Source: Candidatus Equihabitans merdae (GTDB taxonomy: Bacteria > Bacillota > Clostridia > Lachnospirales > Lachnospiraceae). From it: a stretch of DNA of 9,156 nucleotides. Shown in pieces: positions 5,989 to 9,156 of this stretch. The notes under the pieces were generated by a model, which saw only the letters and a list, made by a program, of their open reading frames with translations, had not been told where the DNA came from and searched no databases. The first letter of the stretch is position 1, and each line of letters starts with the position of its first letter. The stretch spans positions 1 to 9,156 of the forward strand of contig JAGHUB010000396.1 in NCBI GenBank assembly GCA_018065025.1, in the 5' to 3' direction. A program made the position numbers and the translations under genes.

Positions 5989-6703
5989 CTGACACCTCTA
6001 CTTTGTAAGTTCCTGCCTTCACCTGCTCGCTGATTGCTTTGAATTCATGAGGTGTAATAGGAACAAACTGAATATAATCGCCTGCTTCATAGATGATCGG
6101 CACCTCACGGTGAGGATCATAAGGTTTGATGGGTGTGGTACCGATAAGACGCCAACCTGCGGGAGATTCCAGAGGATAGATACCTGTGGACTCACCGCCT
6201 ATACCGACAGAGCCTGCCGGAATCTTGGTTCTGGGCTGTGTCAGTCGAGGCGTTACCAGACGTTCATCCATGCCGCCCAGATAAGCAAATCCGGGAAGGA
6301 AACCCAACATATAGATCAGATAAGGTTTGGCGCAGTGGATATCGATAACTTCTTCCACAGTCAGGTGGTTATGATTGGCCACGTCCTGAATATCCGGACC
6401 ATATTCACCGCCGTAACAAACCGGAATCTTGAAGGTTCGGCTGGGAACATCTTCCAGTGAACCAGATTCTTGCAGAGCATCTTTGATGATGGCTTCCATC
6501 TCAAAGAAGAATAACTGTCTTGAATTGTAATGAATCATGACGGAGCGATATGTGGGAATCAAGTCGACAACACCCGTCACATTTCTCTTTTTCAGAACGC
6601 TGTAGAAGCGTTTAACTTTTCCGTTGATCTCCGGGCTGATTTCATTACCGAATTCCACTACGACAGCGGAATCGCCGGCGACCAGAATACGTGCTTCTTC
6701 CAT
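5978..6703 (-). CDS. pxpB: 5-oxoprolinase subunit B (KipI / allophanate hydrolase subunit 1 family)
   Basis: First gene of the oxoprolinase operon, 241 residues from ATG 6703. The N-terminus VAGDSAVVVEFG (8-19) and the central and C-terminal marks YMLGFLPGFAYLGG (131-144), PRTKIPAGSVGIGG (157-170) and PLESPAGW (177-184) are those of the AHS1/KipI family, a cyclophilin-like fold that binds PxpC. An in-frame ATG 18 bp upstream (6721) is rejected: it has no ribosome binding site and lies inside a perfect hairpin, while ATG 6703 has AGGAG 4 bp before it. The gene is preceded by a leader of about 170 nt with several structured elements, so it is the likely control point of the whole operon. Confidence 0.94.
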   Translation of the reverse strand: MEEARILVAGDSAVVVEFGNEISPEINGKVKRFYSVLKKRNVTGVVDLIPTYRSVMIHYNSRQLFFFEMEAIIKDALQESGSLEDVPSRTFKIPVCYGGEYGPDIQDVANHNHLTVEEVIDIHCAKPYLIYMLGFLPGFAYLGGMDERLVTPRLTQPRTKIPAGSVGIGGESTGIYPLESPAGWRLIGTTPIKPYDPHREVPIIYEAGDYIQFVPITPHEFKAISEQVKAGTYKVEVSDGI

Positions 6704-6707
6704 CTCA

Positions 6708-6712
6708 CTCCT
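6708..6712 (-). promoter_or_regulatory. Ribosome binding site fixing the pxpB start
   Basis: AGGAG on the minus strand lies 4 bases before ATG 6703, slightly short spacing. It follows directly on the hairpin at 6716-6732, so folding of that hairpin or of a longer structure could affect access of ribosomes. Confidence 0.7.
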
Positions 6713-6715
6713 ATG

Positions 6716-6732
6716 GGCCATTTGTTATGGCC
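6716..6732 (-). promoter_or_regulatory. Perfect hairpin just upstream of the pxpB ribosome binding site
   Basis: GGCCAT, five bases, ATGGCC forms a perfect 6-bp stem in the leader RNA, ending 3 bases before AGGAG. It may be a DNA operator or an RNA element tuning translation of pxpB. It covers the rejected upstream ATG. Confidence 0.45.
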
Positions 6733-6782
6733 GGTTTTTGTATATTTATTCAAAGAATTCTGTATTTTTATGCATTGGCTTG

Positions 6783-6843
6783 TATAAAAATAGAGACGAG
6801 AACAATTTGCGTGACGGTCTATCGCCTTTGATTGTCCTGTCTC
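6783..6843 (-). promoter_or_regulatory. Attenuator-like hairpin with U-rich tail in the pxpB leader
   Basis: In the minus-strand RNA, positions 6843-6831 (GAGACAGGACAAT) pair with 6806-6793 (ATTGTTCTCGTCTC) over 12 base pairs with one mismatch and one bulge. The pairing is followed at once by TATTTTTATA. The 24-nt loop contains CCGTC (6817-6813), which can instead pair with GACGG (6847-6843). Because the two pairings cannot coexist, this resembles a terminator/antiterminator switch. No known riboswitch class is recognised. Confidence 0.35.
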
Positions 6844-6853
6844 CGTCTGCATT

Positions 6854-6867
6854 TACGCTTTAGCGTA
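6854..6867 (-). promoter_or_regulatory. Palindrome next to the predicted start point, candidate operator
   Basis: TACGCT, two bases, AGCGTA is a perfect 6-bp inverted repeat with AT-rich flanks that extend the symmetry partly (ATTT/AAAT). It sits about 7-21 bp downstream of the predicted transcription start of the operon, a common repressor position. The regulator is not encoded in the window. Confidence 0.4.
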
Positions 6868-6880
6868 CAAATTTGAAGTC

Positions 6881-6909
6881 AGTATACCATATTTGCTCCG
6901 GCGGTGCAA
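6881..6909 (-). promoter_or_regulatory. Promoter of the oxoprolinase operon
   Basis: On the minus strand TTGCAC (6909-6904), 17 bp, then TATACT (6886-6881) preceded by TGG, which gives an extended -10 motif (TGGTATACT). The start point would be near 6874, with a leader of about 170 nt before pxpB. The weak -35 hexamer is compensated by the extended -10. Confidence 0.65.
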
Positions 6910-6919
6910 GTCCGCCGGA
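6897..6919 (-). promoter_or_regulatory. GC-rich inverted repeat enclosing the -35 box
   Basis: TCCGGCGG (6897-6904) and CCGCCGGA (6912-6919) form a perfect 8-bp inverted repeat with a 7-base spacer. The -35 hexamer at 6904-6909 lies almost entirely in the spacer. No T-run follows on either strand, so a terminator is unlikely; a dimeric regulator binding across the -35 region is the simplest reading. Confidence 0.5.
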
Positions 6920-6926
6920 TTTGAGC

Positions 6927-6959
6927 CCTGTTTTACGATACAAGATGTCTCAAAACAGG
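6927..6959. other. Hairpin CCTGTTTT/AAAACAGG
   Basis: A perfect 8-bp stem (6927-6934 with 6952-6959) closes a 17-base loop that can pair weakly within itself. It lies between the long hairpin at 6962-7003 and the oxoprolinase promoter. On the minus strand its T-run is the first arm of the stem and directly follows the long hairpin, so it may help termination of the dehydrogenase transcript. Confidence 0.4.
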
Positions 6960-6961
6960 CA

Positions 6962-7003
6962 TTCTTCGGTGCCACCTGATCCATCTCAAGTGGCAGCCGA
7001 GAA
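6962..7003 (-). terminator. Long hairpin after the D-2-hydroxyacid dehydrogenase gene, possible terminator
   Basis: A stem of about 17 bp (6962-6979 with 6986-7003, two single-base bulges and one G-U pair) closes a 6-base loop. On the minus strand it is followed by TGCCTGTTTTG, a weak and delayed T tract. It is the only stable hairpin after the gene, 77 bp past the stop codon, so it probably ends or stabilises that transcript. Confidence as a terminator is modest because the tail is poor. Confidence 0.4.
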
Positions 7004-7079
7004 CTTTATTCATGTATTTCAAATCAGCATTTTCATGCAGCTCAGATTACTTTTTAATGCAGGATATTTTCACTTCTCC

Positions 7080-8033
7080 TCAAATAACAGTCACCAGATT
7101 ATTCAGAACTTCTCCTGACACATAGCGGGGCAGATTATTAAGGAAAATGTTCCAGATCAGCTCTTCTACTTCTTTGAGGTGGCCAAAACCGGTACCGGCT
7201 ACATGGGGTGTGATAATGACGCGATCCATGTTCCACAGAGCATGGCCTTCCGGCAGTGGCTCGGGATCGATGACATCCAAGCCTACGCCGAAGAATTTGC
7301 CGCTATCCAGGCATTCCATTAAAGCATCTGTGTCGATGAGGCCGCCACGACCCACATTTACGATGATGGCGTCTTCTTTCATAAGAGAAAGCCGCTCCTC
7401 ACTCAAAGTGTGATGCGTCTCCGGGTTATCCGGCAGGCAGCCAATCACCACATCCGCCTGGGGCAGATATTTTTCAACATCCTTCAAAGCGATGCGCAGG
7501 TCAAAGGGAGCCAGGTCACTCTTGGGGGTACGCTGAGCACCGATGACATGCATGCCGAAAGCCTTCAGTCGAAGGGCCATCTGGGATCCCAGATCCCCGC
7601 AGCCAAGCACTAAAGCAGTGCCGCCATAAAGCATTTTTTCAGATCCCATATCCTGCCAGACCTGCTGGTCTTTATTTTTCTGATAGGCAGGCAGGCGACG
7701 GCACAGGGCCAGGAGCATGCCAAGACCATGCTCCGCGATGGTCACGCCATAAGCCCCGGAGGCATTGCACAGCTTGATGCCCTCAGGCAGATGACCGTCT
7801 TCTACATAATCGTTATAACCGGCCCAACAGATCTGGAGCCAGTCCAGTTTGGACATCTTCTTGATCACTGACAGGGAAGGATCGCCAAATAAGACATCTA
7901 CATCTGCCCAATCATCAAAATTTGATTCATCACCCTGAACGATATCCCAATCCGGCACCATGGCACGAACCTGATCAATATGGGACTCAAAGCCGGGAAC
8001 TAAGATAGCGAGTTTTTTCTTTTCGTTGTTCAT
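7080..8033 (-). CDS. D-isomer specific 2-hydroxyacid dehydrogenase family protein
   Basis: A 317-residue cytoplasmic NAD(P)-dependent oxidoreductase that reduces 2-keto acids to D-2-hydroxyacids or the reverse. A substrate domain (about 8-100 plus the C-terminus) surrounds a Rossmann domain with GCGDLG at 144-149. The catalytic triad is present: Arg229 in NVGRGGLID, Glu258 in DPEPLP and His277 in ITPHVAG. The residue after the second Rossmann strand is Arg168 (GAQRTP) rather than Asp, which favours NADP(H). The exact substrate cannot be told; glyoxylate/hydroxypyruvate reductase-like enzymes are the nearest look. The gene follows the hydrolase by 71 bp. The nearest ribosome site (GAGGG) is about 11 bases from ATG 8033, longer than ideal, which suggests modest translation. 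Confidence 0.88.
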   Translation of the reverse strand: MNNEKKKLAILVPGFESHIDQVRAMVPDWDIVQGDESNFDDWADVDVLFGDPSLSVIKKMSKLDWLQICWAGYNDYVEDGHLPEGIKLCNASGAYGVTIAEHGLGMLLALCRRLPAYQKNKDQQVWQDMGSEKMLYGGTALVLGCGDLGSQMALRLKAFGMHVIGAQRTPKSDLAPFDLRIALKDVEKYLPQADVVIGCLPDNPETHHTLSEERLSLMKEDAIIVNVGRGGLIDTDALMECLDSGKFFGVGLDVIDPEPLPEGHALWNMDRVIITPHVAGTGFGHLKEVEELIWNIFLNNLPRYVSGEVLNNLVTVI

Positions 8034-8104
8034 ATTTTGTTCAGCCCTCTATCATCTCACTCTTTTATGGATTCACGATTCTTCAATCATGGTTTAATTC
8101 GGAA

Positions 8105-8641
8105 TTATTTAACGATTCTTTGAATAGCTTTACTTGTCTCTGTACCGGCCTCTTCCAGTAATTCAAACAGGATAGATTCACAGCTGGTGATGATGATGCC
8201 TTCCTGCTCAGCGCGTTTCAGAGCCAGTTTGTAATCTCGTTTGGAGCGACTGGAAGCGCAGTCAGCTACATAGAAGACCTTGTAGCCATTTTCCTTAAGT
8301 TCGATGGCGGTCTGCAATACACAGACATGGCTTTCGATGCCGCCGATCAGCACATAGGGTTTTTCTTCCGGTGAAGGCAGTACATCTTTCAGAACAGACC
8401 AGGCGCTAAAACGAATCTTCTCCAGATAGTCGTTATTTCCCGCAGCCTCACGGATAGCTTCTGAAGTGTGCCCAAGGCCCTTTGTGTACTGCTGGGTGAA
8501 GATCACCGGAACCCCCAGCACCTTCAAGCCCTTCATCAGGCGAAGGGTCTTGTCCATCAAAGTATCGGTATTATAAACAGCCGGAAACAGTCTATCCTGA
8601 TAATCGCAGCCGATCATGATCGTCTTATCTCTCTTAATCAT
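8105..8641 (-). CDS. Isochorismatase-like cysteine hydrolase (ISOC2-like)
   Basis: A 178-residue alpha/beta hydrolase of the isochorismatase superfamily. The Asp-Lys-Cys triad is complete: Asp13 in CDYQD, Lys75 in EKIRFSAW and Cys107 in GIESHVCV. The segments QQYTKGLGHT (50-59), ADCASSRSK and the C-terminal QRIVK resemble the ISOC2/YcaC-like branch more than nicotinamidases or true isochorismatases. The natural substrate of that branch is poorly known, so only a generic hydrolase is claimed. No siderophore or menaquinone genes are nearby, which argues against isochorismate. It starts 18 bp after hicB with GAGAGGA 7 bp before ATG 8641, so the two are very likely cotranscribed. Confidence 0.88.
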   Translation of the reverse strand: MIKRDKTIMIGCDYQDRLFPAVYNTDTLMDKTLRLMKGLKVLGVPVIFTQQYTKGLGHTSEAIREAAGNNDYLEKIRFSAWSVLKDVLPSPEEKPYVLIGGIESHVCVLQTAIELKENGYKVFYVADCASSRSKRDYKLALKRAEQEGIIITSCESILFELLEEAGTETSKAIQRIVK

Positions 8642-8659
8642 AGTTAATTCCTCTCCTCA

Positions 8660-9022
8660 TTATTTCAAATGCATGGCATGGTTATTTGACAGCAAAAATA
8701 CGCAATACTGATTCATGCTGACGCCTTCTCGTTTTGACTGTTCGGCCAAAGCCCGATGGAGGCTTTTGGGTAAGCGAAGCTTGAACTGACCGGAATAGTT
8801 TTCACTACTTCCCGGTTCCGGAATCGACTGACCCGACTCCATGGCAGCAGCCAGCCATTCCCTTCTGGCCTCTTCAGCATTCTTTACTGCAGAGGCAATG
8901 TCATCTCCTGAAGTAATACACCCCGGCAACTCCGGATAGGATATGACATAACCGCCTTCCTCTGTATCTTCAACGATTTCCATTCGATACGAGAGTTGCA
9001 TATATTCACTCAGTGTTTTCAA
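8660..9022 (-). CDS. hicB: HicB-family antitoxin
   Basis: A 120-residue protein with two modules. Residues 13-60 (MEIVEDTEEGGYVISYPELPG then AVKNAEEARREWL) are the HicB degenerate RNase H fold that blocks HicA toxins. Residues 78-110 (SGQFKLRLPKSLHRAL then SMNQYCVFLL) form a ribbon-helix-helix DNA-binding end, so the protein can repress its own promoter. The start is TTG at 9022 with GGAG 4 bases upstream. It is preferred over ATG 9001 because the MKTLSEYMQLSYRM leader is usual in this subfamily. No hicA is found on either side: the hydrolase follows after 18 bp, and only promoter DNA lies upstream. It is either an orphan antitoxin or a regulator of the downstream genes. Confidence 0.9.
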   Translation of the reverse strand: MKTLSEYMQLSYRMEIVEDTEEGGYVISYPELPGCITSGDDIASAVKNAEEARREWLAAAMESGQSIPEPGSSENYSGQFKLRLPKSLHRALAEQSKREGVSMNQYCVFLLSNNHAMHLK

Positions 9023-9079
9023 TTTTCTCCGCCTCGCTTTCTATAACTTGACGTACCATTTCGACATATCTTACCTCGC

Positions 9080-9108
9080 ATTATAAGTGGTGTTATATAT
9101 GGTGTCAA
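9080..9108 (-). promoter_or_regulatory. Perfect-consensus sigma-A promoter for hicB
   Basis: On the minus strand TTGACA (9108-9103), exactly 17 bp, then TATAAT (9085-9080): both hexamers and the spacing are the full consensus. Start is expected near 9072-9074, about 50 nt before the TTG of hicB. Within the promoter ACACCA occurs twice, 12 bp apart (9105-9100 and 9093-9088), a possible operator for the HicB ribbon-helix-helix domain. Confidence 0.85.
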
Positions 9109-9156
9109 ATCATCATCGAGTGACCATCACGGAAAATGGTTTCTCCACCTTATACA

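Larger units (their letters stand above)
6704..7079 (-). other. 376-bp structured control region of the oxoprolinase operon
   Basis: No gene is supported. Reading with the operon (high to low positions): hairpins at 6962-7003 and 6927-6959 after the dehydrogenase stop, promoter with inverted repeat (6881-6919), palindrome just downstream of the start point (6854-6867), attenuator-like hairpin (6783-6843), and a pre-RBS hairpin (6716-6732). A 64-codon open frame from ATG 6852 overlaps pxpB but has no ribosome binding site. Confidence 0.7.

Noticed and set aside
6704..6721. Upstream ATG for pxpB adding six residues (MAHRSE)
   Set aside because: No Shine-Dalgarno motif precedes it and it lies within a perfect hairpin; ATG 6703 has AGGAG in place.
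6967..6976. T-box-like string GGTGGCACCG on the minus strand
   Set aside because: It matches only part of the T-box core (AGGGTGGNACCGCG). It is one arm of the long hairpin, no specifier stem can be placed upstream because that DNA is the dehydrogenase gene, and no proper terminator follows.
9041..9067. Eight-codon open frame MSKWYVKL, in frame with hicB and preceded by GAGGT
   Set aside because: The start point predicted from the perfect promoter is near 9072-9074, which leaves the GAGGT largely outside the RNA; too short to claim as a leader peptide.
9113..9154. Minus-strand frame ending VEKPFSVMVTR at the right edge, possibly the 3' end of another gene such as hicA
   Set aside because: Only 13 codons are visible and the sequence does not resemble the HicA C-terminus; too little to call a gene.

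Overview
The window looks like chromosomal DNA of a Gram-positive-type bacterium, most likely Bacillota (Firmicutes) and possibly Clostridia. The grounds are strong GGAG/GAGG ribosome binding sites on most genes, sigma-A type promoters, AT-rich spacers with classic hairpin-plus-T terminators, a Bacillus-like ycsF/ycsG/ycsI/kip gene set, and a HicB antitoxin of a kind common in gut Firmicutes. The family or genus cannot be read from the sequence alone.

Layout. Positions 1-60 hold the last 19 codons of a plus-strand membrane protein. A 401-bp spacer follows, with a two-copy hairpin repeat, a strong terminator, and a promoter region with a Rex-like inverted repeat. Next is one plus-strand gene, an L-lactate dehydrogenase-family enzyme (462-1409), which carries Arg at the residue that normally separates malate from lactate dehydrogenases. 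The 669-bp spacer 1410-2078 holds several inverted repeats, two strong terminators and, between them, four copies of a tandem repeat with an exact 83-bp period.

Everything from 2079 to 9022 is on the minus strand, in two transcription units. The upstream unit is hicB - isochorismatase-family hydrolase - D-2-hydroxyacid dehydrogenase (9022 to 7080). Its promoter has perfect consensus hexamers (TTGACA, 17 bp, TATAAT), and no hicA is visible beside hicB. The downstream unit is pxpB - pxpC - ycsI (DUF1445) - pxpA - NRAMP-like transporter (6703 to 2079). It is tightly packed with overlaps and ends in a bidirectional terminator at 1992-2030. PxpA, PxpB and PxpC form the ATP-dependent bacterial 5-oxoprolinase, which opens 5-oxoproline (pyroglutamate) to glutamate. 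DUF1445 proteins are linked to D-glutamate/5-oxo-D-proline chemistry, and the NRAMP-like protein is the probable membrane partner. Its metal-site motifs are altered, so its substrate is open.

The 376-bp region 6704-7079 before pxpB is rich in structure. It contains a long hairpin after the dehydrogenase gene, a promoter whose -35 box sits in the loop of a perfect 8-bp GC-rich inverted repeat, a second palindrome just after the predicted start point, an attenuator-like hairpin with a U-rich tail, and a last hairpin in front of the ribosome binding site. The most promising points for follow-up are the 83-bp tandem array, the atypical NRAMP protein, the layered control region of the oxoprolinase operon, and the lone hicB heading a metabolic operon.
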